64,000 bases of DNA from Flavobacterium sp. LC2016-12 (GCF_015351595.1 NZ_JADKPT010000001.1:1-64000); one strand, 5' to 3'. Counted from the stretch's first letter, positions 34,134 through 43,481 are shown. Translations and numbers: made by a program. The notes: a model not told the origin generated them from the letters alone.

Positions 34134-34141
34134 TAATTTTG
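34134..34141 (+). promoter_or_regulatory. -7 box of prfA
   Basis: TAATTTTG matches TAnnTTTG exactly, 25 bp before the preferred ATG at 34166. It lies inside the longer open frame that starts at 34139, which supports the later start. Confidence 0.6.
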
Positions 34142-34165
34142 CAGTCCAATAAAAAGGAATTAAAA

Positions 34166-35242
34166 ATGTTAGATAGACTTCAAATAGTAAAACAACGTTT
34201 CGACGAGATTTCGGACTTAATTATCCAGCCGGATGTTATTTCTGATCAGAAACGTTATGTGCAATTGAATCAAGAGTACAAAAACCTGAAAGCATTGGCT
34301 GAAAAGCGTGATGAATATGTGCTTTTGATGGCTAATATAGATGAGGCAAACGAAATTATTGCGGATGGAAGTGATGCAGATATGACCGAAATGGCCAAAA
34401 TGCAACTAGATGAAGCAAAAGAAAGATTGCCTGAACTGGAGGAAGAAATCAAGTTTATGCTGATCCCTAAAGATCCTGAGGATGCTAAAAATGTGATGGT
34501 CGAGATTCGTGCCGGAACGGGTGGGGATGAAGCGAGTATTTTTGCCGGAGATTTGTTCAGAATGTATACTAAATATTGTGAGAATCAAGGGTGGAGAACT
34601 TCAGTTGTGGATATGAACGAAGGAACTTCCGGAGGTTTCAAAGAGGTTATTTTTGAGGTTTCGGGTGAAGATGTTTACGGAACTTTGAAGTTTGAAGCGG
34701 GTGTTCACCGTGTACAGCGTGTTCCTCAGACAGAAACTCAAGGTCGTGTGCATACATCGGCTGCTACTGTAATGGTTTTACCAGAAGCAGAAGAATTTGA
34801 TGTACAAATTGATATGAACGATGTTCGTGTGGATTTCTTCTGTTCGTCTGGACCTGGAGGACAATCGGTTAATACAACGAAATCGGCTGTACGTTTAACG
34901 CACATTCCAACTGGATTGGTGGCGCAATGTCAGGATCAGAAATCGCAACACAAAAATAAAGATAAAGCTTTGAACGTTTTACGTTCTCGTTTATACGAAC
35001 AAGAGTTAGCTAAGAAAGAAGCTGAAGATGCTACAAAACGTACTTCTCAGGTGAGTTCTGGTGACCGTTCGGCTAAGATTCGTACGTACAACTACGCTCA
35101 GGGTCGTGTAACCGATCACAGAGTTGGTTTGACACTTTACGATCTAGGAAACATCATGAATGGTGATATTCAGAAGATTGTGGCTGAGCTTCAGTTGGTG
35201 AATAATATGGAGAAATTGAAGGAAGCTTCGGAGGTGTTTTAA
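34166..35242 (+). CDS. prfA: Peptide chain release factor 1
   Basis: A 358-residue class I release factor that recognises UAA/UAG and triggers peptide release on the ribosome. The catalytic GGQ is at about residues 231-233 in [20 protein letters not shown]. The central domain motif [16 protein letters not shown] and [20 protein letters not shown] are typical of RF1. The ATG at 34166 is chosen because it gives the usual N terminus [14 protein letters not shown] and leaves room for the promoter at 34134. It is alone on this strand, with a terminator at 35284. No in-frame stop or programmed frameshift as in RF2 is present. Confidence 0.97.
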   Translation: MLDRLQIVKQRFDEISDLIIQPDVISDQKRYVQLNQEYKNLKALAEKRDEYVLLMANIDEANEIIADGSDADMTEMAKMQLDEAKERLPELEEEIKFMLIPKDPEDAKNVMVEIRAGTGGDEASIFAGDLFRMYTKYCENQGWRTSVVDMNEGTSGGFKEVIFEVSGEDVYGTLKFEAGVHRVQRVPQTETQGRVHTSAATVMVLPEAEEFDVQIDMNDVRVDFFCSSGPGGQSVNTTKSAVRLTHIPTGLVAQCQDQKSQHKNKDKALNVLRSRLYEQELAKKEAEDATKRTSQVSSGDRSAKIRTYNYAQGRVTDHRVGLTLYDLGNIMNGDIQKIVAELQLVNNMEKLKEASEVF

Positions 35243-35600
35243 TTTTTAGAGCAAAGAATAAAGAATAAAGAGAATAGACTAGAGCCGAACTTACGTTCGG
35301 CTTTTTTTATGAATTTAGCGCACGGTTTTAACCGTGGGAGACGTTTGTGAATCAAGAATAAAGAGAAGAGATTAGAGGCGGACTTACGTCCGGCTTTTTT
35401 TTTATAAATATAGGCTACGGTTTTAACTTTGGGAGACGTTTTGTTTAATATTGCGAGTTACACGCGAGGTTTTTATTACAATTTTTGAAGTAAAATTAAA
35501 AACTTAACTAAAACCTAATTGGTTGAGTTTTTTTATTGCGTTTTTTTGTTAAATATTTGCAAATATCTAAAACATGATAAAAATAATAACCAACCAATTT
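35243..35600. repeat. Tandem copy of the prfA terminator region
   Basis: The roughly 95-bp segment with the stem at 35284-35301 is repeated: a degenerate stem GCGGACTTACGTCCGGC and T run occur at 35377-35403, and both copies are followed by ACGGTTTTAAC...GGGAGACGTTT. No gene lies in this stretch. Confidence 0.6.
35284..35308 (+). terminator. Terminator of prfA
   Basis: Stem GCCGAAC-TTAC-GTTCGGC followed by seven Ts, 42 bases after the prfA stop. Confidence 0.85.
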
Positions 35601-36932
35601 ATGAAGAAAACTTTACTTTTATTATGCTTCCTGGGAAGCTTTTTTTGTGCCCGATCGCAATCGTATTTCGGATTTAGAGATGACAATTTTGCCGGAATTC
35701 AGGGTGCTTTATTTAATCCGTCTGTTATTGTAGAATCTAAATACAAGGCTGATGTTACTCTTTTTTCTACCAGTTCAACTTTACAAAATGATTTGTACGG
35801 TGTTAATTTCGCCCAAGTGTTAGATGGTGGTTTTGATTTACAGGCGGATGCAAGCAAAAACATTAAATCGAACAACAGAGGGAATTTTAATGTTGATATT
35901 ATGGGACCTTCGTTTATGATGAATATTACGCCGAAACATAGTATAGCACTTTTTTCGCGCGTAAGAAGCGTTACCAATCTTATAGGCATTAACGGAGAAC
36001 TTATTGACGAAGTGAATAAAGACATTGATGTTTCAAACGGTTTTATGATTTCTGGTGGAAGTCCGAATGCGGTTAGTAATTCGTGGGCTGAAATTGGTGC
36101 GAGTTATGCCACTGTATTATGGGATGATGATTACCATTTTATAAAAGGTGGAATCACATTAAAATACTTAATGGCGGGCGTTAACGGTTATATCAACGGA
36201 AATGATTTGAATGTTGCCTTTAACAAAAATGAAGTTGATCCGGCTTTGAGTCAGTATTACTCGACAGGAACGTTAAGAACGTCTGCTAGTTATGATTATG
36301 AAAATGGACAAGATCCGGAATTTGATGCTACATCGGCCGGTGTTGGTGTTGACTTAGGTTTTACTTATGAGTATCGTACCAATTGCCATACTTGTGTTGG
36401 AAATCGTTACAAGTATAAAGCAGCTATTTCGGTAACAGATATTGGTAAGATTAACTATAAAAATGCAATTGAAAACACATATGATTTAACAGGTGTTGTT
36501 ACACAAGATGATATTGATAGTGCTGATGATATCTTTGAGTTTTTTGATGCAAACTATACAAAAACAGCAACCAGAAAGGGAATGAAGGCAAACTTGCCAA
36601 CGGCTTTGCACACAAACTTTGACTGGAATATCAATCAAAGATTTTACTTGAATTTAAGCGGTGATTTTAATTTGGTTGATGCCAAAAAAATAAACGCAAC
36701 GGCTATTGCGAACTCGGTTACTTTTACGCCAAGATATGAAACAAGACAATTCAGTTTTTATCTTCCTGTAACGTATATGCAATACAGCGGTACACAGGTT
36801 GGAACTGGTTTTAGAGCCGGGCCATTATTTATTGGATCTGGTTCTTTAATTTCGAATTTGTTTTCAAATACTTCTAAAGCTTGTAATCTTTATGTTGGTT
36901 TGAAATTGCCGATTTATCAGAATTATAATTAA
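35601..36932 (+). CDS. DUF5723 outer-membrane-like protein
   Basis: A 443-residue protein from the ATG at 35601, which begins a good signal peptide (KKTLLLLCFLGSFFCARSQS); an ATG at 35574 would add nine residues. The mature part (YFGFRDDNFAGIQGALFNPSVIVESKYKADVTLFS) fits DUF5723, a Bacteroidota family predicted to form an outer-membrane barrel related to PorV-like porins. A CHTC motif occurs near residue 263. It is transcribed alone. Its role is unknown. Confidence 0.8.
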   Translation: MKKTLLLLCFLGSFFCARSQSYFGFRDDNFAGIQGALFNPSVIVESKYKADVTLFSTSSTLQNDLYGVNFAQVLDGGFDLQADASKNIKSNNRGNFNVDIMGPSFMMNITPKHSIALFSRVRSVTNLIGINGELIDEVNKDIDVSNGFMISGGSPNAVSNSWAEIGASYATVLWDDDYHFIKGGITLKYLMAGVNGYINGNDLNVAFNKNEVDPALSQYYSTGTLRTSASYDYENGQDPEFDATSAGVGVDLGFTYEYRTNCHTCVGNRYKYKAAISVTDIGKINYKNAIENTYDLTGVVTQDDIDSADDIFEFFDANYTKTATRKGMKANLPTALHTNFDWNINQRFYLNLSGDFNLVDAKKINATAIANSVTFTPRYETRQFSFYLPVTYMQYSGTQVGTGFRAGPLFIGSGSLISNLFSNTSKACNLYVGLKLPIYQNYN

Positions 36933-37262
36933 GGGACTGAGGTTCTGAGTGGCTAAGGGACTAAGTTTTTTTTTTTATAGGAAAGAAGTAAGAAGCAAGA
37001 GGAAAGAATATAGAATATAGAAAAGCGGACTACTTTGTCGTTTGGCTTTTTGTTTCTTGTTAGCTTAGTGTCTAGAACCTTAGAATCTTAGCGCCTTAGA
37101 CTCTAAGAGCCTTATCAACTCAGCATCTTAAAAATAAAAAGAGACTATTTCACCAATGTGAAATAGTCTCTTTTGTTTAAAGTTGAGGACTTTTACCTAG
37201 GAACTTAGAATCTAAGAAAAACTTAGCATCTTAGTCCCTTAGCACCCCAGAACCTTAAAAAA
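36933..37262. repeat. CTAAG/TTCTGAG-family nested inverted repeat
   Basis: Two distant arms, 36933-36970 (GGTTCTGAGTGGCTAAGGGA) and 37217-37260 (its rough reverse complement), enclose further arms near 37067-37130 and the perfect terminator at 37137-37174. A short AGAATATAGAATATAG stretch lies near 37006. This is the gap between two convergent genes; no gene is seen in it. Confidence 0.65.
37137..37174. terminator. Perfect 17-bp bidirectional terminator
   Basis: Stem AAAAGAGACTATTTCAC-CAAT-GTGAAATAGTCTCTTTT between convergent genes, with A and T tracts at the ends. Confidence 0.85.
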
Positions 37263-37439
37263 TATAGTGAAGTATTAACTGTTTAACCGTTGTTAAAGTA
37301 AAAACGTATAAACGAGTTAGATACCTAGAAATACTCTCGTGAATTCAAAACATTTATATAGATTAGAGTACATGTACACACCATTTTTTATTATTATTTC
37401 TTCGATCTTTTCCATAATACATAATATTTAGTTAGACAA

Positions 37440-37811
37440 TTACTCTTCTGACGATTCGTGTTGTGATGATCCTTGCGGTGAAGATTCATGATGTGGTTTT
37501 GCAACCAAAGTGGTTACGGCAAGTTGCAAAATAGACCCCAGGATATTTTTGAATACCGAATCTGTTTTTCCTACAACTAATTTTTTTGCCAGATAACCAA
37601 TTCCGATGCTGATCGCTGATTGCGCCAGATCGCTTTTAAAACCAACCGTTTCATTGATTTCTTCCACCGTGTTTCGAATAAGATTAAGAGGTTTTAAATT
37701 CTCTTTAATTTCATCGATTTCATCTTTTATTGCAACCCATTCCGCATCTTGTTGTGCCTCTAGTTGCTTTATTCTCTGATTTAATGCATCAATAGTATAA
37801 ACAGCTTCCAT
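37440..37811 (-). CDS. Hypothetical coiled-coil/membrane-associated protein
   Basis: A 123-residue protein with an N-terminal coiled coil (LNQRIKQLEAQQDAEWVAIKDEIDEIKENL), a glycine-containing hydrophobic middle (AQSAISIGIGYLAKKLVV, ILGSILQLAVTTLV) and a Ser/His/Glu-rich tail. I do not recognise a family. It ends a run of stress-type genes (holin-like, YtxH, lmo0937-like), and the 14-bp gap to the holin-like gene implies co-transcription. Confidence 0.6.
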   Translation of the reverse strand: MEAVYTIDALNQRIKQLEAQQDAEWVAIKDEIDEIKENLKPLNLIRNTVEEINETVGFKSDLAQSAISIGIGYLAKKLVVGKTDSVFKNILGSILQLAVTTLVAKPHHESSPQGSSQHESSEE

Positions 37812-37825
37812 AACAGTCTTATTTA

Positions 37826-38197
37826 TTAATTAGTTAAATCAGTTTTTGTTTCTTTTAAAATACTGGAAACAATCATATTTCCGATAGGCGTTTTTATCAA
37901 TGAGTGTGACGCTTTGTGTAAAACAATAGCAACAATAAGATAAAATAGCGCCATGATAAAAAAGCCGTAATAATACTCACCAAGCTCTTTTCCAATCCAT
38001 AAACTAAGTCCGATATTCAGGAACAAAGTAAAAAATGCAACAACAGCGCCAACCGCAATTTTGGATGTTAGTGATGATAATACATCTGCTGATGCTGCTA
38101 CTGTTTTCAGCTTGATTAACTCAAGGCTGGTTTTAGTATAGTCCTCAGCTTTTTCATACATATTAAGGTTCTCGGTGGTTGTTGCATTTGATTCCAT
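37826..38197 (-). CDS. Phage-holin-like membrane protein (stress type)
   Basis: A 123-residue protein with an amphipathic N-terminal part and two transmembrane helices (IAVGAVVAFFTLFLNIGLSLWIG, GFFIMALFYLIVAIVLHKA), the plan of the Phage_holin_3_6/actinobacterial holin family. These proteins are common in bacterial stress operons and not only in phages. It is flanked by YtxH and coiled-coil genes, and no other phage gene is nearby. Confidence 0.7.
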   Translation of the reverse strand: MESNATTTENLNMYEKAEDYTKTSLELIKLKTVAASADVLSSLTSKIAVGAVVAFFTLFLNIGLSLWIGKELGEYYYGFFIMALFYLIVAIVLHKASHSLIKTPIGNMIVSSILKETKTDLTN

Positions 38198-38234
38198 GAT
38201 ATAGGGTATTTTTATGGTTGAAAAATTTCACTAT

Positions 38235-38519
38235 TTAGTAGTTCGTTTTTACAGTTTTAGCTTCGTCTTTAATAGCATTGTAATCTTCTTTTACCTGATT
38301 GAATTTTGCTTTTCCTTCATCAATGATGTCTTTACCATTTGAAGTAATTGTGCTTAAAATTCCATCAACTTTGCTTTTTAGGTTATCTCCGTAATCTTTT
38401 GATTTATCTGAGATTTTTTTTCTTGTATTTGAACCTTTATCCGGTGCAAACAATACTCCTAAAAATGCTCCTGCCGCTGCGGCTCCTAAAATTCCTAATA
38501 ATGTGCTACTCGTTTTCAT
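38235..38519 (-). CDS. YtxH-domain protein
   Basis: A 94-residue protein. The N-terminal LLGILGAAAAGAFLGVLFAPDKGSNTRKKI is the YtxH signature: one glycine/alanine-rich helix followed by APxKGxxxR. The rest is a charged helix. YtxH proteins are general-stress proteins of unknown mechanism, and the location beside lmo0937-like, CsbD and Dps genes agrees. Confidence 0.82.
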   Translation of the reverse strand: MKTSSTLLGILGAAAAGAFLGVLFAPDKGSNTRKKISDKSKDYGDNLKSKVDGILSTITSNGKDIIDEGKAKFNQVKEDYNAIKDEAKTVKTNY

Positions 38520-38566
38520 AATATTTGATTTAGTGATTAATATAAATTTGTATAATTTTTAATTTT

Positions 38567-38719
38567 TTAGATTTCTCGACCTTTAATAAGTCTGAATAGT
38601 ATTGCGATAATGGCAATAACTAATAATATGTGGATAATACTTCCAGCGCTATAAGCAAAGAACCCAATGGCCCAAAGTATAACTAAGATAACTGCGACTG
38701 TGTATAATAAATTTGACAT
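38567..38719 (-). CDS. lmo0937-like small membrane protein (DUF5670)
   Basis: A 50-residue protein from the ATG at 38719 to the TAA at 38567. The sequence MSNLLYTVAVILVILWAIGF then FAYSAGSIIHILLVIAIIAI forms two membrane helices, ending RLIKGREI. This fits the lmo0937/DUF5670 family of about 50 residues that accompanies stress genes. It is too short for usual ORF cut-offs. Confidence 0.82.
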   Translation of the reverse strand: MSNLLYTVAVILVILWAIGFFAYSAGSIIHILLVIAIIAILFRLIKGREI

Positions 38720-38755
38720 GGTTTTTATTATTTAGTGGTTAATAATTTGTTTTTA

Positions 38756-39397
38756 TTAATTTAGCTTATACGATAAGTATAAGGTAAGATTGCTGTTTTT
38801 TGCATCTGGAAACGTATAGGTAGTTCCGGCAACTGTTCTTTCTTTACCAACGGTTGTTAAACCATAATTGTAACGTAAACCAACACTAATTGGGTTAAAA
38901 TCTACTCCTACACCAGCTGAAAGACCAGCATCAAATTTGTTCAAATCATCAGTATCAATTGCTTCATCAAAGTTGATGTCTCCGTCACCGGTAACTTTAG
39001 AACTTACCAGGTATGATGCATAACCACCGGCGTGAACATTAAAGTTTTTAGTGATATTAACTCTAACTAATAAAGGAACTTCGATATAATTTAATTTGAA
39101 TTTTGCATTTCCTTCTACAAACGCGTTGTTATAGTCTAATTCGGCACCTTTTGTAGTGTACAAAATCTCTGGTTGAATCGCGATAAAATCGGAAATTGGT
39201 AAAGTTGCATAAAGACCGGCATTGAATCCGTAAATTACATTGTTATCATCAGCTTCGCTTTGATAAAGATTTGACATGTTAAATCCTCCTTTTACACCAA
39301 ACTCAGTGGTTACTTTTTCTTCCTGAGCTTGCAGCATTCCAAATGAAGCTGTCATAAAAAGGGTTAAGGCGCATAAAAAATTTGATTGCATTTTCAT
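38756..39397 (-). CDS. Outer-membrane beta-barrel (porin family) protein
   Basis: A 213-residue exported protein: signal peptide (FLCALTLFMTASFGMLQAQ), then alternating beta strands (EFGVKGGFNMSNLY, IQPEILYTTKGAELDY, YIEVPLLVRVNITKNFNVHAGGYASYLVSSKV) ending LYLSYKLN. It fits the OprD-like outer-membrane-barrel family (PF13568-type) common in Bacteroidota. It lies within the stress-type gene block. Confidence 0.82.
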   Translation of the reverse strand: MKMQSNFLCALTLFMTASFGMLQAQEEKVTTEFGVKGGFNMSNLYQSEADDNNVIYGFNAGLYATLPISDFIAIQPEILYTTKGAELDYNNAFVEGNAKFKLNYIEVPLLVRVNITKNFNVHAGGYASYLVSSKVTGDGDINFDEAIDTDDLNKFDAGLSAGVGVDFNPISVGLRYNYGLTTVGKERTVAGTTYTFPDAKNSNLTLYLSYKLN

Positions 39398-39439
39398 TGT
39401 TAAAAATTTTAGTTGTTAAAAAAATATATATAAAGGCAT

Positions 39440-40009
39440 TTAATAAAATTCATTCTTAATTTGTTCTGTTTCACGTAAAAGCTGGTATTGTTCAGGCAAA
39501 TATTGCAGGACTAATTTCAAAATCAACTGATCATTTGTTCTTTTTGAAATTTGCTCAAATAACTTGATTTGTTGGTCCAGTGCTATTGTCATCGAACTTA
39601 AATAAGCATCATTAAAATTGGAACCAGTTGTATTACTCAACGCTGTTAATTCCTCTTTATGAGCTGCGTTGATGTCGGTAATGATAATGAGCTTTTTATT
39701 GGCCATTTCAGTTACTTGCTGCAACAATTGATTTTGATGATCCGCAATCTTTTTGCTTACTTCCACTATTTTACTGTCAGAACTTTTTTGTTGTGCAACT
39801 TGACTTTTTGAAATCATTGAATTCATAACATTTCCCATTTCTATAAAAAAAGAATTTTCTAATTCTTCATTATTACTTTTATTAAAAGCTTCTTTCTTAA
39901 ATGAGTTTGTCTGTTGGTTTTTTTTCCCGCAGGAAGAAAAACAAATTGTAAAAATCAATAAGAAAAGAACTTTAAAAATGGGTGCTTTTAATAGGGGCAT
40001 TGTTTTCAT
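39440..40009 (-). CDS. DUF4142-like lipoprotein
   Basis: A 189-residue predicted lipoprotein (LIFTICFSSC, lipobox Cys about residue 27). The mature part is helical (FFIEMGNVMNSMISKSQVAQQKSSDSKIVEVSKKIADHQNQLLQQVTEMANKK), similar to the ferritin-like DUF4142 plan in which short helices contain HxxL patterns. It is in the stress-type block, but its role is unproven. Confidence 0.65.
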   Translation of the reverse strand: MKTMPLLKAPIFKVLFLLIFTICFSSCGKKNQQTNSFKKEAFNKSNNEELENSFFIEMGNVMNSMISKSQVAQQKSSDSKIVEVSKKIADHQNQLLQQVTEMANKKLIIITDINAAHKEELTALSNTTGSNFNDAYLSSMTIALDQQIKLFEQISKRTNDQLILKLVLQYLPEQYQLLRETEQIKNEFY

Positions 40010-40080
40010 TATTACTTCATAAAGTATTACATTACAAAGATGCTAACGAATAGAAGGTTTTGCTTTACAGCATAAAAAAG

Positions 40081-40120
40081 AAACGTTATATAATTCCCAT
40101 AACGGCTTTATATAACGTTT
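40081..40120 (-). terminator. Terminator of the histidine-kinase operon
   Basis: Stem AAACGTTATATAA / TTATATAACGTTT with an A run on the left, giving the U tract for the minus-strand kinase gene that ends at 40212. Confidence 0.7.
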
Positions 40121-40211
40121 TTTAAGGTGTTTTGGAAGTATGAAAAAAGCGTTTACAGCAAATGAAATAAGATCATTTTGCGGTAAACGCCTTCCTACAA
40201 TATTGTATGGC

Positions 40212-41996
40212 TTATTCCGGAAGAAAAACGGTAAAAACAGATCCTACATTTGGAGTACTATCGGCCAGAATATGTCCTTTATGATTTTCAACAATCTTCT
40301 TGCAAATCGCCAAACCAATTCCGGTTCCGGGATAATCTGTTTTAGAATGCAGACGTTGAAAAAGTATAAAAATGGTTTCTTTGAATTGCGGATCAAAACC
40401 CAATCCGTTATCTGTAAAAGTTATTTTGTGGAATTTCTTCACCGATTGTTCTAAAAGATCCGGATAATCAGCTGACAGCACTTTTTCGCTTTCAATAGAA
40501 ATTTCAGGCGGAACACCTGGTTTATTATACTTTAAAGAATTTCCGATTAAGTTGATAAAAAGCTGTTCTATCTGATACGGTATAACCTCCAATTTCGGCA
40601 GTTTTGATGCTTTGATGATTGCTTTATTCTCGTTAATAACTTCAGTCAATTCCGATTCAGCATTTTGAAGTAATTCATTCAAATTCGATTTTATAAACTC
40701 TTTTTTAGTCGTATTCGTTCTTGAGAATAAAAGTAAATCGTCAATTAAGACACGCATTCTTTTAGCAGAAACGGCAATTTTAGCCAGATAATCGCGTCCA
40801 CTTTCAGACATAACCGCTTTATCTGCTTCAGAAACTCTCGATATAAAGGTTTGAATTTTTCGAAGTGGTTCCTGTAAATCGTGACTTGCCACATGATTGA
40901 ATGAAGCCAGTTCTTTATTACTTTTTTCTAATTCTCTGTTACGTTCCTGAAGTTCGATATTAAGTAAATGTTCATCGGTAATATCAAAATTGATTCCGAG
41001 TAAAATTTTACTTCCTTGCTGATCGGTTAATAATTTGCCGGTTGATTTAAAATATCTGATTTCATTATTTGGACGGACAATTTTATAATAAATAAAGGGA
41101 AGATTTTTTTTCTCTATTATTTTATCCATGGATTCTGAAACAGCTGCTCTGTCATCAGGATGTACGAAATCAAGAAAAGTTTCTATGACCGGTACAAAAG
41201 AGTTTGGTGTAACGCCCAGTAATCGATACTGATTGTCAGAATAAGTAATTTTATGAGAGTCTAATTCCCATTGCCAGGTACTGAATTTTCCAATGATTTC
41301 AGACTCGGCCATCAAGCCTCCGGAAATTAAAAGTTGTTTGTTGAATAATTTTAAGCGCTGAAAATCACGACTGATTTGTCGATAGGCTAACATAATAAAA
41401 ACTAATGCGGTTAAAAAGAGCGAGATTGAGAAAACAGGACTTAGCGAAATTTCCTGATCGTATATTTCTAATCTTTTTTTAAGATATTTCCTTTCGATAT
41501 CATTCATTTTATCGACCTGAAAGCGAATGTTCTCCATTAATATTCGTCCGCCAAACATATGATTGTCCAGTTTTCGTTTATCGTATGTTTTTGGATCGCT
41601 GTATTTCAGGCAATTTTCGAACGAAACAAATCGCTGAATAATTAATTTGAAAAGATTTTCGAGATTTTTTTGCTGAACGGCATTGTCAACAGTGAGTTTT
41701 TTAAGCGTAACAAAGGAAGCGTTTACTTTGTCACGCGAATAAAGATACGGACTTAAGAATCTGTTGTTTCGTGTGATGATGTATCCACGCTGTCCAGTTT
41801 CCGCATCTTTAATCGCCGACATTAATCGTTCTAATTGTATGTTGATTTCATACGTATGCATTGCCAGCTTACTGGATTCGTTTAAATCCTGATTGTGCTT
41901 GTAAGCAATAGAAGATAGAAATAACAGAATGAAAACTGCGATGACAAAAATAACTCTCAAAGAGTTTGAAGAATTAAAATTTGGTATCCATTTCAT
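40212..41996 (-). CDS. Sensor histidine kinase (CHASE3-PAS-HisKA-HATPase)
   Basis: A 594-residue membrane kinase. Order: transmembrane helix (about 12-32), extracytoplasmic CHASE3-like region with MSAIKDAETGQRGYII, a second helix (about 183-203), a PAS domain (TWQWELDSHKITYSDNQYRLLGVTP), HisKA with the phospho-acceptor His372 in FNHVASHDLQEPLRKI, and HATPase_c with NLIGNSLKYNK (N box), DNGLGFDP (G1) and GTGIGLAICKKIVENHKG (G2). It is 12 bp downstream of a response regulator and 480 bp from an AraC gene on the same strand. The signal is unknown; CHASE3 kinases often act in stress control. Confidence 0.92.
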   Translation of the reverse strand: MKWIPNFNSSNSLRVIFVIAVFILLFLSSIAYKHNQDLNESSKLAMHTYEINIQLERLMSAIKDAETGQRGYIITRNNRFLSPYLYSRDKVNASFVTLKKLTVDNAVQQKNLENLFKLIIQRFVSFENCLKYSDPKTYDKRKLDNHMFGGRILMENIRFQVDKMNDIERKYLKKRLEIYDQEISLSPVFSISLFLTALVFIMLAYRQISRDFQRLKLFNKQLLISGGLMAESEIIGKFSTWQWELDSHKITYSDNQYRLLGVTPNSFVPVIETFLDFVHPDDRAAVSESMDKIIEKKNLPFIYYKIVRPNNEIRYFKSTGKLLTDQQGSKILLGINFDITDEHLLNIELQERNRELEKSNKELASFNHVASHDLQEPLRKIQTFISRVSEADKAVMSESGRDYLAKIAVSAKRMRVLIDDLLLFSRTNTTKKEFIKSNLNELLQNAESELTEVINENKAIIKASKLPKLEVIPYQIEQLFINLIGNSLKYNKPGVPPEISIESEKVLSADYPDLLEQSVKKFHKITFTDNGLGFDPQFKETIFILFQRLHSKTDYPGTGIGLAICKKIVENHKGHILADSTPNVGSVFTVFLPE

Positions 41997-42008
41997 TTAG
42001 TATGCGTA

Positions 42009-42458
42009 TTATTTTAGTCGTAACAAAAAGTTATCACGATTCAAACCGGATGTATGGTAATGCCAGTTAACCGTCACGACTTCGTTGATTATTTTTTTAA
42101 GCGTATTAAAATCGCTTGGTTTTTTTATATATATATTGGCTCCTTGTACAAATGTATCTTCAATATCTTCTTCAGATGATGAAGTGGAGTAGATGGCAAT
42201 AATAATGTTTTTTAGATAATCTGTTTTTTTAATTTCGATCAAACATTCCTTACCTGTTTTCTTTGGCATATTCAAATCCAGAAACAAGATATCCGGCAAT
42301 TTCGTTTCAGGATCCAATAAATGATCCATTAACTGCATTCCATCATGAACAAATTGTACTTTGGTTTGTATTTTGATTTCTTCAAAAGCGTCTTTGAAAA
42401 AAAGACGATCATCTTCATCATCATCAGCCAATAAAATATTTAATGCGTTTTTTTGCAT
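42009..42458 (-). CDS. Single-domain response regulator (Rcp1-like)
   Basis: A 149-residue receiver domain without an output domain. LLADDDEDDRLFFKDAF gives the acidic pocket, DILFLDLNMPKKTG the phosphorylated Asp61, and IYIKKPSD the conserved Lys near residue 107. Such regulators act by protein contact, as in Rcp1 of phytochrome systems. It lies directly before the histidine kinase (12 bp), which is its probable partner. Confidence 0.9.
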   Translation of the reverse strand: MQKNALNILLADDDEDDRLFFKDAFEEIKIQTKVQFVHDGMQLMDHLLDPETKLPDILFLDLNMPKKTGKECLIEIKKTDYLKNIIIAIYSTSSSEEDIEDTFVQGANIYIKKPSDFNTLKKIINEVVTVNWHYHTSGLNRDNFLLRLK

Positions 42459-42478
42459 TTTAGTATAGTATTTAGGTT

Positions 42479-43030
42479 TTATTTTAAATTTTCTCTTCGT
42501 TTTTTAATGATTCTCTGAAAAGCCGATGGCGTAATTCCGGTAGTATTTTTAAACTGCGTACTTAAATGTGCAACACTTGAGTAATTTAGTAAAAAAGCAA
42601 TTTCCGTCAAACTCATTTCATTAATAATTATCAATTGTTTGGCTCTTTCAATTTTTTGTAAAATGATAAAATTTTCAATTGAGGAATAGGTTACTTCTGA
42701 AAAAACGTTGGATAAGTAGCCATAGCTATGGTTAAGTTTTTCTGCTAAAAATACAGAACTTTTATAATTGTTACTGTCTTCCAGGAAAACAAGCTCAATA
42801 ATAGCATCCTTAATTTTTTGAACTAAAACACTTTTTTGGTTCTCAACTACTTCAAAACCATGAGGAGCTAAATTTTCTTTTAAGGCTTCAAGTGCTTCAA
42901 CGTTCAGATTATCTTCAATTTCGATCTCACCAAAACCTAAAGTTTTAAAGTTTACATTTTGTTCTTCAAGATTTTGCTTTAAATAAAGAGAACAAATGGT
43001 GTTTATGTCGAACTTTATAAATAGTTTCAT
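42479..43030 (-). CDS. Small AraC-family regulator with HMA-like N terminus
   Basis: A 183-residue regulator. The C-terminal 100 residues form an AraC helix-turn-helix pair (NHSYGYLSNVFSEVTYSSIENFI, MSLTEIAFLLNYSSVAHLSTQFKNTTGITPSAFQRII). The N-terminal 70 residues (LFIKFDINTICSLYLKQNLEEQNVNF, GFGEIEIEDNL) follow the beta-alpha-beta plan of an HMA-like domain, but the metal-binding CxxC is reduced to a single Cys (ICSLYL). It is 20 bp upstream of the response regulator and belongs to one transcript with the two-component genes. Confidence 0.82.
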   Translation of the reverse strand: MKLFIKFDINTICSLYLKQNLEEQNVNFKTLGFGEIEIEDNLNVEALEALKENLAPHGFEVVENQKSVLVQKIKDAIIELVFLEDSNNYKSSVFLAEKLNHSYGYLSNVFSEVTYSSIENFIILQKIERAKQLIIINEMSLTEIAFLLNYSSVAHLSTQFKNTTGITPSAFQRIIKKRRENLK

Positions 43031-43135
43031 TTTATAAAAATTTGGTTAAAGATAATTAAATTATTTTTGGTTCCGGGCGCACGACCCATCGGATACTTCA
43101 AGTAATTCATGAATATACTAAAAAAAATCAAAAAA

Positions 43136-43168
43136 ATACCGTCTAATGTTTTTTTTATTAGACGGTAT
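43136..43168 (-). terminator. Terminator of csbD-like gene
   Basis: Stem ATACCGTCTAAT / ATTAGACGGTAT with a poly-A run at its left on the plus strand, just downstream of the minus-strand CsbD gene ending at 43189. Confidence 0.8.
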
Positions 43169-43188
43169 CCTGGCTGACCGGGAAGATT

Positions 43189-43374
43189 TTATAAATCTGA
43201 AATGATTTTTTGAACCTCTTCCTTGGTCTTACCTAATTTTTGCTGAAGCTTTCCATACATTTCATCTTCTTTACCTTCAGCGTACATTAAATCATCATCT
43301 GTAAGTTCTGCATATTGCTGTTTAAGTTTCCCCTTCATCTCGTTCCAGTTCCCCTTTATTTGAGTCGTATTCAT
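43189..43374 (-). CDS. CsbD-family stress protein
   Basis: A 61-residue charged protein, TTQIKGNWNEMKGKLKQQYA and ADDDLMYAEGKEDEMYGKLQ-like helices, the full CsbD layout. CsbD was named as a sigma-B-controlled general-stress protein in Bacillus; its mechanism is unknown. It is transcribed alone with its own terminator, between Dps and the AraC/two-component genes. Confidence 0.85.
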   Translation of the reverse strand: MNTTQIKGNWNEMKGKLKQQYAELTDDDLMYAEGKEDEMYGKLQQKLGKTKEEVQKIISDL

Positions 43375-43481
43375 GATTGTTGTATTTGTATATTAATAGT
43401 ATTGTAAAATTGCAAATTATCGGTTAGGTTGTTGTTACATTTATACGGCTAACTGTTGTATAATTCACATTTGATATTTTG

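Noticed and set aside
37826..38197. Prophage holin
   Set aside because: No lysin, capsid or integrase gene is near; the neighbours are stress-type genes, and this holin-like family is common in such operons.
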